Shown: positions 46,437-55,577, numbered from the stretch's first letter. The stretch is 64,000 nucleotides of DNA from Oceanobacillus piezotolerans (GCF_003665065.1 NZ_RCHR01000002.1:62001-126000), one strand, 5' to 3'. Numbers and translations are program-made. The notes: a model not told the origin generated them from the sequence alone.

Positions 46437-47063
46437 CTATGCTTCTTCCTTCATTTCTGTTTCAAGCTTCGCGATTTTACTATCAAATGTGCTTCGGTAA
46501 TAGTAACTATTTACCTTGTATTCTAAATCATCTATATATCGCTCCATCTCCGCGAACTTTGAAAATGGTTTGTCTGAAGCATCTTCTAACACACGATTAA
46601 TTTGAAAATTAGCATGAGCCACATTTTCACGACCCATTAATTCCATTCTGCGCAAATGCATATCCTTCAAGCGATGCTTCATTTCTTCATATTTTTGTTC
46701 AAGCGATTCTAATTGTTCTACAGCTTCCTGACGAGATTCTTTCATTCGGTTTGCACGAACCTGATATTCTTCATAATCTTTCATCGCAAACGCTCGCATA
46801 TCTTCTTCGCCTGCTTTTTCAGCGATATTTGCTTGCTTTAATCTCTTTTCAGCAAAATCTTCCGCTTTATGGAACTCTCTTGTAAATTCGTCTTTTAATT
46901 TATATTGACGGTCAATCAGCTTACGAACCTTCTCTGTTTCCTCTTCCGCCTGACGTAAATATTGATTTAAGGATTTAATCGGGTTCTTTTGCTCCTTCTT
47001 ATCTAATACATCATGTAAATCTGCTTCAATAGAATCCCTAATTCTAGTAAAAATATTTGCCAT
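46437..47063 (-). CDS. liaH: LiaH, PspA/IM30-family membrane-stress protein
   Basis: A 208-residue, almost wholly helical PspA/Vipp1-type protein (MANIFTRIRDSIEADLHDVL at the N-terminus, long coiled coil in residues 25-150). LiaH forms large oligomers that protect the membrane against cell-wall antibiotics. I choose ATG 47063, with AAGGAGAG upstream; the frame extends 13 codons further upstream into the liaI-like gene. It is the second gene of the locus. Confidence 0.9.
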   Translation of the reverse strand: MANIFTRIRDSIEADLHDVLDKKEQKNPIKSLNQYLRQAEEETEKVRKLIDRQYKLKDEFTREFHKAEDFAEKRLKQANIAEKAGEEDMRAFAMKDYEEYQVRANRMKESRQEAVEQLESLEQKYEEMKHRLKDMHLRRMELMGRENVAHANFQINRVLEDASDKPFSKFAEMERYIDDLEYKVNSYYYRSTFDSKIAKLETEMKEEA

Positions 47064-47077
47064 TTTATTCTCTCCTT

Positions 47078-47434
47078 TTAATAGTTTTTCATCTCTGCCC
47101 ATTGACGTTCAAAGTTCGTAAATGGATCATCTTCTTCAACGATTGTTTGAACAACTGGATCGTCCTCTTTTTTCCAGCTCTTATAAATGTAATAAAGCGC
47201 CACTGCTGCAAGTAAACCAATAACTGCCCAGATGTTTGAAATGACAAGGCTACTTGTTAAGAGACCGAGAATGACCCAGCCTATCTTGCCGGCAGTAGAG
47301 TTGCTTTTTACAAACTGTTTAAAAATAAAGTACAGAAGCCAAATCCCAAGGCCGAGTAAAACCATCGGACCGATATTGGCAAGTAAGATAACGAGTGCGA
47401 TTAGCCCTCCAACAAACAACATAAATTTTCTCAT
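47078..47434 (-). CDS. liaI: LiaI-like membrane protein
   Basis: A 118-residue protein with three or four helices in the first 85 residues (MLFVGGLIALVILLANIG, MVLLGLGIWLLYFIF, GWVILGLLTSSLVIS) and an acidic cytosolic tail (EEDDPFTNFERQWAEMKNY). Position and topology match LiaI, which anchors LiaH to the membrane, though direct similarity to B. subtilis LiaI is modest. AGGAGG precedes the ATG. No liaG gene is present between liaH and liaF. Confidence 0.75.
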   Translation of the reverse strand: MRKFMLFVGGLIALVILLANIGPMVLLGLGIWLLYFIFKQFVKSNSTAGKIGWVILGLLTSSLVISNIWAVIGLLAAVALYYIYKSWKKEDDPVVQTIVEEDDPFTNFERQWAEMKNY

Positions 47435-47693
47435 ATGTGATTGCCTCCTTTCTTCTTGATTTCATCTTACCCTGAGATACATTTTTCCATAACGAGCTTA
47501 AGCTATATTTTAAGCTAGGTCTTGAGGCGTATTTCTGGTTGGTTCTCAAGTCTGTAATTGCTAGCTGACTTGTAATTGTATTTAAGAGAGACCCCTTGCT
47601 TGGTCCTCTTTTTCTTGCATGCATTTCCCTATTCACTTGTAGTTATTGAGTTTTTCTCTGGATGAAGGAAAGGCTGGTTAAATTCTGTAAAAG
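47435..47693. other. lia upstream region
   Basis: About 260 bases ahead of the LiaI-like gene. On the minus strand an inverted pair CAAGTC ... GACTTG (within about 47532-47559) and two AGCTTAA words (about 47499-47516) stand out and might belong to the LiaR-controlled promoter. On the plus strand AAGAGAGACC/GGTCCTCTTTTT at 47584-47614 looks like a terminator with no gene before it. Confidence 0.4.
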
Positions 47694-47734
47694 AGCATAA
47701 AAATGGAGGGAGGATCATTTCTGATCTCTCCCTC
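47694..47734 (-). terminator. Intrinsic terminator of the dedA-like gene
   Basis: On the minus strand GAGGGAGAGATC pairs with GATCCTCCCTC (one bulge) over AGAAAT and is followed by CATTTTTATG. Confidence 0.75.
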
Positions 47735-47735
47735 T

Positions 47736-48347
47736 CTACTTGCGTTCTTTTCTTTTTTTCAAATAGTAACCAACAAATAACAGCATTCCGATTACAATAA
47801 GTACATAGACAACATTAGAATAAACATCCATAAACCCTAAGATACTATCCCAATTCGATCCGAGTGTTGCTCCGATCATTATAAGAATGACATTCCAAAT
47901 TAACGTTCCAAGGGTTGTAAAGATTAGAAATTGAATGAATTTCATATTCGACATTCCAGCTGGAATTGAAATCAAGCTGCGAATTAAAGGAACCATTCTG
48001 CAGAAGAAAACAGTCCAATAACCATACTTATCAAACCACGCATCTGCTCGGTGTACATCCTCTTTCTTAATCCGAAGTATATGTCCCCATCGGTCAATAA
48101 TTTTCTCTAATTGCTCTACGTCAAGCATAAGGCCTATTCCATAAAGAATGATGGCGCCAAGTAAAGAACCAAACGTTGCCGCTATTATCACACCGGTTAT
48201 CGTTAAGTCTGAATTTGTCGTCATAAATCCCCCAAAAGGAAGGACGATTTCAGACGGAATCGGGGGAAATACATTCTCAAGCGCCATCATTAAGAATATC
48301 CCCAGATAACCAAACTGCTCCATTATCTCTGTTACCCAATCTTGCAT
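47736..48347 (-). CDS. DedA-family membrane protein
   Basis: A 203-residue DedA protein. Typical motifs are LENVFPPIPSEIVLPFGGF near the N-terminus and FFCRMVPLIRSLISIPAGMSNM in the middle, part of the SNARE-associated (VTT) fold with re-entrant loops. Some DedA proteins flip undecaprenyl phosphate (UptA) or phosphatidylethanolamine; which applies here is not readable. I use ATG 48347 (MQDWVTEIMEQFG) with GGAGG upstream; an upstream ATG at 48383 lacks one. Confidence 0.88.
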   Translation of the reverse strand: MQDWVTEIMEQFGYLGIFLMMALENVFPPIPSEIVLPFGGFMTTNSDLTITGVIIAATFGSLLGAIILYGIGLMLDVEQLEKIIDRWGHILRIKKEDVHRADAWFDKYGYWTVFFCRMVPLIRSLISIPAGMSNMKFIQFLIFTTLGTLIWNVILIMIGATLGSNWDSILGFMDVYSNVVYVLIVIGMLLFVGYYLKKRKERK

Positions 48348-48495
48348 TATATTCCTCCATCTCCATAGGCTCGGTCTTTTCATTATAAGCGAGCGTATCG
48401 TTAAACATGCATTGAAACGTTAAAGCGCTGGATAAATAGCAACTTGTTTCTATAATGATAAGGTACCAGTCAGCTAGAACGAATCCTTATTGATT

Positions 48496-49482
48496 TTATA
48501 CTAGAAACTGATTAGCTAGCAATTCATATGAAGTTTTTCTAGCTTGATAGGAATGGGTAATGGTAACAACCATTATCTCATCTATACCATATTCATTTGC
48601 TATTGTTTCTAATTTCAATTTTACTTCCTGAGGATTACCTACAATTTGTCTTTTTCTAACCTTCTCTATAATCTCTTTGTCTTCCTCTGAAAATGTATAT
48701 TCCTTAACATCTTGAATGGATGGGACTCCGTTCTTCCCTACCCCTTTAGCCTGCAAGACAGCAGATAATTGACCACTTAGCGCTATCTCCTCAGCTTCCT
48801 CTGTCGTTTCAGCACAGACCACTGAAACCGTAACGAAAACTTTAGGATGTCTTCCAATAAAATTCCTTCTATATTCATCGACTATTTCCGGTCCATTTTG
48901 ATCACTCATAAATTGACCAAACACAAAGGGCAAGGCTTTCTGTGCAGCAAGTACCGCACTTTTCCCACTTGTTCCAAGCAGCCATGGTTCAGGAGAAATT
49001 TCCGGGAGAGGTGACGGCGTAATCTTAGTAAAAAGATGGTCATCGGGAAAATCTCCATGTAAAAAGTGAACCAATTCATCGATTAATTCCGGGTATTTCC
49101 TCACCTTTTCTAAAAAATTCCCAGCAAGTGCAATCGAAACCTCTGCCGACCCACCAGGTGCACGTCCAATGCCAAGGTCAATACGACCAGGATAAAGAGT
49201 CGCAAGGAGATTATATTTTTCGGCAATATGATATGGCTGATAATTAGGGAGCAGAACCGCTCCAGAACCTAAACGTATTTTCTCAGTTTTTTGTCCAATG
49301 ATTCCAAGTAAGATATCGGGTACCGGAGACGCAAGACCATCCAAGTCATGATGTTCAGCAATCCAGTATCGATTATATCCCCACTTATCTGCATTGCTGG
49401 CTAAATCGATGGTCGCTTCCAGAGCTTCCTTCGCTGTTTTTCCTTTTGAGATAGGGGCCTGGTCTAGAATACTTAGTTTCAT
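48496..49482 (-). CDS. Luciferase-like flavin monooxygenase (LLM class)
   Basis: A 328-residue bacterial-luciferase-fold protein of the MsnO8/alkanal group: MKLSILDQAPISKGKTAKEA at the start, WIAEHHDLDGLASPVPDILL, RIRLGSGAVLLPNYQPYHIAEKY-type stretch and GRIDLGIGRAPGG. These match FMN-dependent monooxygenases such as B. subtilis YceB, YvbT and YwcH, whose substrates are mostly unknown. The gene stands alone, with AAAGGATT upstream. Confidence 0.85.
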   Translation of the reverse strand: MKLSILDQAPISKGKTAKEALEATIDLASNADKWGYNRYWIAEHHDLDGLASPVPDILLGIIGQKTEKIRLGSGAVLLPNYQPYHIAEKYNLLATLYPGRIDLGIGRAPGGSAEVSIALAGNFLEKVRKYPELIDELVHFLHGDFPDDHLFTKITPSPLPEISPEPWLLGTSGKSAVLAAQKALPFVFGQFMSDQNGPEIVDEYRRNFIGRHPKVFVTVSVVCAETTEEAEEIALSGQLSAVLQAKGVGKNGVPSIQDVKEYTFSEEDKEIIEKVRKRQIVGNPQEVKLKLETIANEYGIDEIMVVTITHSYQARKTSYELLANQFLV

Positions 49483-49519
49483 CTAATTTAAATCCTTTCT
49501 TGGTGCAGCAAAGCGACAG

Positions 49520-50578
49520 TTAAACCTCAACCATAGTAGATTGAACATAATAATATAATAAATTCTCGGTGTGCATTAAAGAGTCCTCATGGGTCCGCTC
49601 GAAGGCATGTGAGGAATCAATTCCCGGTCCAATTAATCCGTGAACGATATCATGTCCAGCACGAATGGCCGCAGAAGCATCAGAACCATAATAAGGATAA
49701 ATATCGAGCTTATAACCAATATCATACCGCTTTGCAAGTGCCACTAAATTTTTTCTTAGTCCATAATGATAAGGTCCACTTCCATCCTTTACACAAATTG
49801 ATACCGTATATTCATCTGTTGATTGCCCGTCACCCATGGCTCCCATATCAACTGCTAAATACTCTACTGTTTCAGAGGTAATATTAGAGTTCCCGCCATA
49901 GCCAATTTCTTCATTATTTGAAATCAGAAAATGTGTGGTATAAGGCAAGGTAATTCCCTCTGCTTTTAGACGCTTTATTAATTGAAGAAGGATAGCGACG
50001 CTTGCTTTGTCATCTAAATGACGTGATTTAATAAATCCATTTTCTGTTAATTGCACACGTGGGTCAAAGGAGACAAAATCTCCGACTTCAATACCAAGTT
50101 CACGTATATCCTTCGCATTCTCTACTTTTGCGTCAATCCGAACTTCCATATTTTCCTGATTTCGTTTTGCATCCCCTGCATCTTTATAAACGTGAACAGA
50201 TGTTTGATGCATTAGGATGGTACCTGTAAATATTTCACCACTTGCTGTGTGAATTTCACAGTACTCTCCTTCAATAGAGTTATAGCGGAATCCGCCAATT
50301 AAATCCAATTTAAGACGGCCATTGTCTTTTATTTCTTTTACCATTGCACCTAATGTATCTACATGGGCAGTTAACATACGGTGTGCGGTGTTGTCCTTTC
50401 CTGGCAATGTAGCAATTAATCCGCCTTTTCGATTGCGTCTCGTTTCAACATCTAAATCTTTTAGGAAGGATTCCACGTAAGAAATCACTTTCTCGGTATT
50501 TCCTGATGGGCTCGGGATGGACACTAACTGTTTAATTATTTCTTTTGTATCATTTACATTTGGATATGTATGACTCAT
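49520..50578 (-). CDS. M42-family metallo-aminopeptidase
   Basis: A 352-residue M42 (glutamyl aminopeptidase/endoglucanase-like) protein. Metal ligands lie in TAHVDTLG, RHLDDKAS, NNEEIGYGG (catalytic Glu in EE) and VDMGAMG, with a final His near HAFERTHEDS. M42 enzymes are dodecameric cytosolic aminopeptidases acting on small peptides. It may be a YtoP-like member. AAGGAGAACG precedes the ATG. Confidence 0.88.
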   Translation of the reverse strand: MSHTYPNVNDTKEIIKQLVSIPSPSGNTEKVISYVESFLKDLDVETRRNRKGGLIATLPGKDNTAHRMLTAHVDTLGAMVKEIKDNGRLKLDLIGGFRYNSIEGEYCEIHTASGEIFTGTILMHQTSVHVYKDAGDAKRNQENMEVRIDAKVENAKDIRELGIEVGDFVSFDPRVQLTENGFIKSRHLDDKASVAILLQLIKRLKAEGITLPYTTHFLISNNEEIGYGGNSNITSETVEYLAVDMGAMGDGQSTDEYTVSICVKDGSGPYHYGLRKNLVALAKRYDIGYKLDIYPYYGSDASAAIRAGHDIVHGLIGPGIDSSHAFERTHEDSLMHTENLLYYYVQSTMVEV

Positions 50579-50636
50579 CGTCGTTCTCCTTTACTCTTTT
50601 CCTATTATTCTACTCTTATCTAGTACTTCCAACAAG

Positions 50637-51194
50637 TTAGCTATCTTTCTTCTCTTCTTCGATTTCATCTACTATTTTTTCTGCTGCTTTTCTGAATAAA
50701 TTACTCATATGTGTTAACGAAGCCACCATTAGTAATTGCCTGATGTATCTGTCTTCTTCTGCAATTTCAGAATCTAACTGTTCACTAGTCTCTTTGAACC
50801 TCGCTACATTATGTGTTCCCAACGTCTCATAACGCTCATATAACGCTTCAAGCTGGAAATCCTCGTTTTCGACCATCATATTAAGCTTTCCTAATGATTT
50901 CTTAATATCCCCTATCGAAAGTACACCTTTCATTTGATAGATCATGCTAATTAACATAATGTGTTCCTTTGTATATTTCTTATTCTTAACAGGGAAAAAC
51001 AGCTTGCCTTTTGCATAATTATTAATCATGGTCTTCGTCAAGACTTTGTCTTCCTCTTTACGTTTGGTTACCGTGTATTTCTTTTCAAATAATTGGATAA
51101 CCTGGTCCATATATAAATCTAATTCAGGAATATCATTCACAGATAAAAAGGTTTCCAACTGCAATTCTTCCATTAATTTACGAATATCTTCCAT
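50637..51194 (-). CDS. DUF1836-family protein
   Basis: A 185-residue helical cytosolic protein. The central region (KVLTKTMINNYAKGKLFFPV, then KKYTKEHIMLISMIYQMKGVLSIGDIKK) matches the DUF1836 domain, which resembles a MerR-like winged helix in its KYTKEHIMLI segment, so DNA binding is possible. C-terminal residues 120-185 form long helices. No partner gene is adjacent. The function is unknown. Confidence 0.8.
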   Translation of the reverse strand: MEDIRKLMEELQLETFLSVNDIPELDLYMDQVIQLFEKKYTVTKRKEEDKVLTKTMINNYAKGKLFFPVKNKKYTKEHIMLISMIYQMKGVLSIGDIKKSLGKLNMMVENEDFQLEALYERYETLGTHNVARFKETSEQLDSEIAEEDRYIRQLLMVASLTHMSNLFRKAAEKIVDEIEEEKKDS

Positions 51195-51326
51195 ATTTTA
51201 TAACTCCATTTTTTTCTTTCATTATACGTTATGCAAAAACATAAGTAAATATTGACTACATCACATAATGCATGTATTATTAACATATAGTTTTCAAAAC
51301 TACATAAAAGGTTAGGAGTTGTTAAT

Positions 51327-51977
51327 TTGAACACACACATTCGAGAACCAATTAACACATGGACACATCTAATAGGAGCTATTTTAGCACTATTTGGCTT
51401 AATTGCGCTTACAGTGAAAGCGGCAATCACTACAAATTCCGCCCTAGTAGTAACAGCGGTCATCATTTTCGGCATTAGTATGATTCTTTTATATGCAGCA
51501 TCTGCCACCTACCATTGGGTGATGGCAAAGGATCGTGTCATTGCATTTCTAAGAAAAATAGATCACTCGATGATTTTTGTTTTAATTGCCGGAACGTATA
51601 CGCCCTTTTGTTTAATTACACTGGAAGGAACGACAATTGGTTGGGTATTGTTTATTGTTATTAATGGACTTGCGATTCTCGGTGTGACATTCAAATTAAC
51701 CTGGTTCCATTCTCCAAGGTGGCTATCCACCTCCATCTATATCGGTATGGGCTGGCTTGTTGTTTTCTTTTCTGGAGAACTAGCACCGTTACTCGGAGTA
51801 GGCGGTATGACGTTCTTAATATTAGGCGGCGTTGCCTATACAATAGGTGGGGTTATATATGGATTAAAACCTGCATTTCTTCAATTTAATAACTGGGGTT
51901 TTCATGAAATTTTCCATTTATTCATAATGCTAGGCAGTTTCTTTCATTTTATTTGTGTATATTTCTATGTACTATAG
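51327..51977 (+). CDS. Hemolysin III / TrhA (PAQR) family membrane protein
   Basis: A 216-residue, seven-helix protein with the PAQR metal motifs: the N-terminal REPINTWTHLIGA, SATYHW in helix 2-3 and the C-terminal FHEIFHLFIMLGSFFHF. The family is linked to membrane energetics rather than true hemolysis in bacteria. Start is TTG 51327 with AGGAG 8 bases upstream. It ends with a good terminator. Confidence 0.88.
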   Translation: MNTHIREPINTWTHLIGAILALFGLIALTVKAAITTNSALVVTAVIIFGISMILLYAASATYHWVMAKDRVIAFLRKIDHSMIFVLIAGTYTPFCLITLEGTTIGWVLFIVINGLAILGVTFKLTWFHSPRWLSTSIYIGMGWLVVFFSGELAPLLGVGGMTFLILGGVAYTIGGVIYGLKPAFLQFNNWGFHEIFHLFIMLGSFFHFICVYFYVL

Positions 51978-51978
51978 T

Positions 51979-52007
51979 AAAAGTGCTTCCATCGAAGCAC
52001 TTTTTTA
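51979..52007 (+). terminator. Intrinsic terminator of the hemolysin III gene
   Basis: AAGTGCTTC pairs with GAAGCACTT over CATC and is followed by six T and more T-rich sequence. Confidence 0.88.
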
Positions 52008-52076
52008 TATTTTATAAGCATACTTTTTGTCTGTTCCCACATACTACTCACAGTGACAAAATATAGGAGGAATATG

Positions 52077-52559
52077 ATGAGAAAAGCAGCAATGATATGC
52101 TTCATTTTTCTAATTCTAACGGGATTTGATAATGCTGATGATTTAATTATTAAAGAGATGGATATTACGATTGATCCTGCAAGTAATGAACTGCGTTATG
52201 ACTTTTTAATCGAAAATACCGGGGAAAAGCCAATCAAAAGTGACTTTGATTATCCGGGACAACACCCATTAGGAGTAGAATTCGTTGTTCAGCCTAATCG
52301 CACCCTCGCACCTTATATGGAGCTAGAGCCAAACTCCAAGTATAAAAAAATGTTACTGCTTGAGCGTGGAAGTACAAGCTACTTTGAGCCCGGTGTGGAG
52401 AGCCCTTTTTACCTGTCATATAAAATTAAAGACGATGCAGATTTAAATAGGTTAGAAAAACAAGCCTTCCATGCTAAGCTTCTCATTATCGATGGAGTGA
52501 ATGTGTCGGCAGAATTCCCCTTAAAAGAATGGAAAGAAGAACATAAAGAAAAAAGCTAA
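52077..52559 (+). CDS. Secreted protein of unknown function
   Basis: A 160-residue protein with an N-terminal signal (MRKAAMICFIFLILTGF) and a mature part that looks all-beta, with Ig/FN3-like features (LRYDFLIENTGEKPIKSDFDYPG, LEPNSKYKKMLLLERG, PFYLSYKIKDD). This layout resembles extracellular proteinase-inhibitor-like (BsuPI) domains, but I cannot confirm that. I choose ATG 52077 because AGGAGG lies 6 bases upstream; a longer GTG start would put that site inside the gene. No Cys in the mature part, so it is not a lipoprotein. Confidence 0.65.
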   Translation: MRKAAMICFIFLILTGFDNADDLIIKEMDITIDPASNELRYDFLIENTGEKPIKSDFDYPGQHPLGVEFVVQPNRTLAPYMELEPNSKYKKMLLLERGSTSYFEPGVESPFYLSYKIKDDADLNRLEKQAFHAKLLIIDGVNVSAEFPLKEWKEEHKEKS

Positions 52560-52701
52560 AGCTTAAAAGGTTTGGGCAAAAGTGTTTTATCAAATGAAGA
52601 TTTCAAGAGTTAATGGACAAGCCGCTCAAAATATAGTTCATTAATTTTGTAATTTGTTATCATTTGTCAAACATTTTAGAAATGTCCTTGCCTTTTTTCG
52701 T

Positions 52702-53640
52702 TTAATAATTCAATATTAAATTCTCTTTCTCTTTTTTAATACCATGGAGTACTGTTTCTTTTTCTTCAATTTGTTCTATTAAATTCTGCTTAATATATAT
52801 AACATTGTCTTTCTGGGTTCGGATGTTCTCTAATAATTTTTCTATCTTTTCCTGCACGAGCCAATCTGAGATAAAATCATCAAAGAAAAAGTCAGCGAAC
52901 TTTAGAAAATCAGAAATATCAATCCGCAATTCAGCATCTTCTTCAACGTCTAGAAGCTCTTTTTGAAAAGTGCGCATACGTGTTTGTGCTTCGTGAATGT
53001 GGTTTGTTGATTTATCGATATAATCATGCTTAATCCATCCAGAAGCAGCCCCTCCACCAAACATATCTAAAGTTCCCCAGGACTCGGCTTCGGAGAGTGC
53101 ATTTTCTGCTTGATTAAGTGCAGAAAGAACATATTCTCCCGCAGTAATTGCCTCCTTTAACTCATCAAGAAAAGCAGCCAAATCTCCCTCTTCTTCACTA
53201 AGTTGAAGTAAGCGCTCCCCAGCGACAGAATCTTGTTCACTTATTTGACTTTCCTTTTCCAGTAGTATTTGATGATACCTATTCTCTATATCGCTCCCCT
53301 TTTCAAGTTGGTGATGCAATGCTTTAATGGCTTCCTCTATTTCCTTTTTTGTCTTCTTCGCTTCTTCTAGCTTCAGCTTAACTGCAACTACTTCTTGCTT
53401 TTCTCTTTCAAGATTTTCGTACTTTTTTCCTGTTAAGCTTTGAATGAGATTAGTAATACTGAGTCCTTCTAACTTCTTCACATCTTTCTCTTCCCTTTTT
53501 AACTGCTCTGTTAGGTGCTCTATTTCTTTATTCATTGTGAACTGTTCTTTTTCATAATCTGCTAATTGTAATTCCCATTTATGCTTCATTCTGCGTTCTG
53601 CAGCTATCTGTACTAATTTTTCACTTATTGTCGTTAACAT
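52702..53640 (-). CDS. Coiled-coil protein of unknown function
   Basis: A 312-residue cytosolic protein. Residues 15-140 and 260-312 are strongly heptad-like (rich in E, K, L, Q), and between them sits a non-helical conserved-looking patch ESWGTLDMFGGGAASGWIKH followed by DYIDKSTNHIHEAQ. That patch, with Gly, Trp and His residues, is the likely functional centre. The start is ATG 53640 with AAAGGGGG upstream; the frame extends to 53691 without a ribosome site. No domain name comes to mind. Neighbours face away, so context gives no clue. Confidence 0.7.
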   Translation of the reverse strand: MLTTISEKLVQIAAERRMKHKWELQLADYEKEQFTMNKEIEHLTEQLKREEKDVKKLEGLSITNLIQSLTGKKYENLEREKQEVVAVKLKLEEAKKTKKEIEEAIKALHHQLEKGSDIENRYHQILLEKESQISEQDSVAGERLLQLSEEEGDLAAFLDELKEAITAGEYVLSALNQAENALSEAESWGTLDMFGGGAASGWIKHDYIDKSTNHIHEAQTRMRTFQKELLDVEEDAELRIDISDFLKFADFFFDDFISDWLVQEKIEKLLENIRTQKDNVIYIKQNLIEQIEEKETVLHGIKKEKENLILNY

Positions 53641-53820
53641 GGAATGATCCCCCTTTGTATTGTTACGAGGCAAAGAGCAATAAAGTTTCATCTATTTACC
53701 AATTCATTTTTGCATGAGTGAAATGAAAAATACACACATTAATAGTTAGAAACAGGCAGACATGGAAGCAGAATTCTAGTTGATTCATACGTATGTAGTA
53801 GAACGTGAAGGGGCAAATAG

Positions 53821-55299
53821 ATGAAAGCAAATCAATTACTAGACAATATAGAAGTCCTTAATAACATAGATCTTATCTCTTTAAATATAGAGATAAAAGG
53901 CATTACTGATAGTTCGATAAACATAAATAACGGAGATCTCTTTGTCGCTATAGCAGGCAATCAAATGGATGGACATGATTATATAGAGGATGCCATAAAC
54001 AAAGGTGCTGCTGCTATTGTGGGAGAGAAGGAATACATTGATCTCCCTGTCCCTTACCTGCAAGTGCCCAATACAAGAAAAGCTTTAGGTAAGATTGCAA
54101 AGGCTTATTATAATAATAAGGATGATGATAAAATCATCATCGGAATCACAGGCACCAATGGAAAGACAACGACAAGTTATTTTCTTAAAAACCTTATCGA
54201 AAAAAGCAAAAGAACTTGCGGTCTAATTGGTACGATTGAATATATTATCAATGGAGATTGTATAAAAAGTGTCAATACTACGCCAAGCGCGTTAGTATTG
54301 CATAAATTGCTCCAAGAAAGTAAGGATGAGGTTATTATTATTGAGGTTTCTTCTCACGGACTCCATCAATCCCGAGTCGAGGGGATATCTTTTGATGTTT
54401 GTATATTCACGAACTTAGAGCAAGAACACTTGGATTATCATCAAACAATGGACCATTATTTTCAATCTAAACTGCTTTTATTTCAGCATTTAAAAGATAA
54501 TGGAGTAGCCATTATAAATGGAGATAATGCCTGGGGAAGGAAAGCAGCAGACCTCCTTCAAGCTTCTGGAAAAACCGTTTATACTGTTGGTCAAGCATCA
54601 ACATGTCGGTTCCAAATAAACGAACTTGATCCAATCTGTCAGACCTTCCAGATAATAGACAACGGTTCAAGTCATCAGATCCATTTGCCTATACCAGGGA
54701 TTCATAACCGGTACAATGCTGCTTTTGCCTTTGCATCCGGAAAGTGCCTTGGTTTAGACTCCACGCAGTTATGTGAAGGTTTCGCTGAAATAAAGGGCGT
54801 CCATGGTCGTTTTGAAAAAAGGCTGCTACCAAACGGTGCCATGGTCATAATCGATTATGCCCATACAACAGCTGCCATTCAATCCTGTCTTACAACAGCA
54901 AAACAACACGGCGCAAAACGCATTATCCATATCTTCGGTTTTCGAGGAAATCGTGATGAACGAAAACGAAAAGACATGCTTTCCATAAGTGCCACAGAAA
55001 GCGATTATTATATATTAACCATGGATGACTTAAATTCTGTTGCAGCATTCGATATGCTTCAAACATTGGATTATCTCCATGAAAGCTATGGAAATGATAA
55101 TGGAATTCTTATTGCCGACAGAACAATGGCAATCAAATGGGCTATCGACCTTTGTATGGAAGGTGACTGGATTATTATCACCGGTAAAGGGCATGAAGCG
55201 TATCAGCAAGAATACGTCCTGGAAACGAAATCAGATCAAGAAACTGTCGATTATTTGATGGATAGACAAGAGAAAAGGAAACAGGTATTAACCGTTTAA
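53821..55299 (+). CDS. MurE-like Mur ligase paralog with altered substrate motif
   Basis: A 492-residue Mur ligase with N-terminal UDP-binding region (ITDSSININNGDLFVAIAG), ATP site GTNGKTTT (111-118), the central EVSSHGLHQSRVEG and a C-terminal domain. This is the MurE layout. However, where DAP-type MurE has DNPR, this protein has DDLN (402-405, ILTMDDLNS), so the residues that grip meso-diaminopimelate are missing. It is alone, outside any cell-division or mur cluster. It may add a different amino acid or act on a non-peptidoglycan substrate. AGGGG precedes the ATG. Confidence 0.8.
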   Translation: MKANQLLDNIEVLNNIDLISLNIEIKGITDSSININNGDLFVAIAGNQMDGHDYIEDAINKGAAAIVGEKEYIDLPVPYLQVPNTRKALGKIAKAYYNNKDDDKIIIGITGTNGKTTTSYFLKNLIEKSKRTCGLIGTIEYIINGDCIKSVNTTPSALVLHKLLQESKDEVIIIEVSSHGLHQSRVEGISFDVCIFTNLEQEHLDYHQTMDHYFQSKLLLFQHLKDNGVAIINGDNAWGRKAADLLQASGKTVYTVGQASTCRFQINELDPICQTFQIIDNGSSHQIHLPIPGIHNRYNAAFAFASGKCLGLDSTQLCEGFAEIKGVHGRFEKRLLPNGAMVIIDYAHTTAAIQSCLTTAKQHGAKRIIHIFGFRGNRDERKRKDMLSISATESDYYILTMDDLNSVAAFDMLQTLDYLHESYGNDNGILIADRTMAIKWAIDLCMEGDWIIITGKGHEAYQQEYVLETKSDQETVDYLMDRQEKRKQVLTV

Positions 55300-55577
55300 T
55301 CCTAGGTCTGATAGGCAAAATCTTCTCCATTCATTCCTTTATAACAAGAGGAATGACGCCTCTTGAAATTGCAGCAGGATAGCATTCAGTTAAATTTGAG
55401 GAATTCGACGGCTGTATCTGATTATTGGAAGCATTATCTTTATTACAGCTTTCTTAGGAATTCCTCTTCCTATTATAGATATATCGATGATGGATTTAAA
55501 AAAATACATAGCTTCTTAACAAATATAGATTAATTACATAACATATGGTATACCAAGTCAAGAAGGCGGTCTGAACC
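55300..55577 (+). pseudogene. Possible gene remnant between MurE paralog and methyltransferase
   Basis: This stretch has short coding-like runs broken by stops: MTPLEIAAG after GGAATG at 55354, and at 55418-55520 a frame reading RRLYLIIGSIIFITAFLGIP, LPIIDISMMDLKKYIAS, like the last helix of a membrane protein. No intact frame joins them. The hairpin CAAGAGG/CCTCTTG lies at 55347-55367. I cannot name the parent gene, and chance is possible. Confidence 0.25.
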
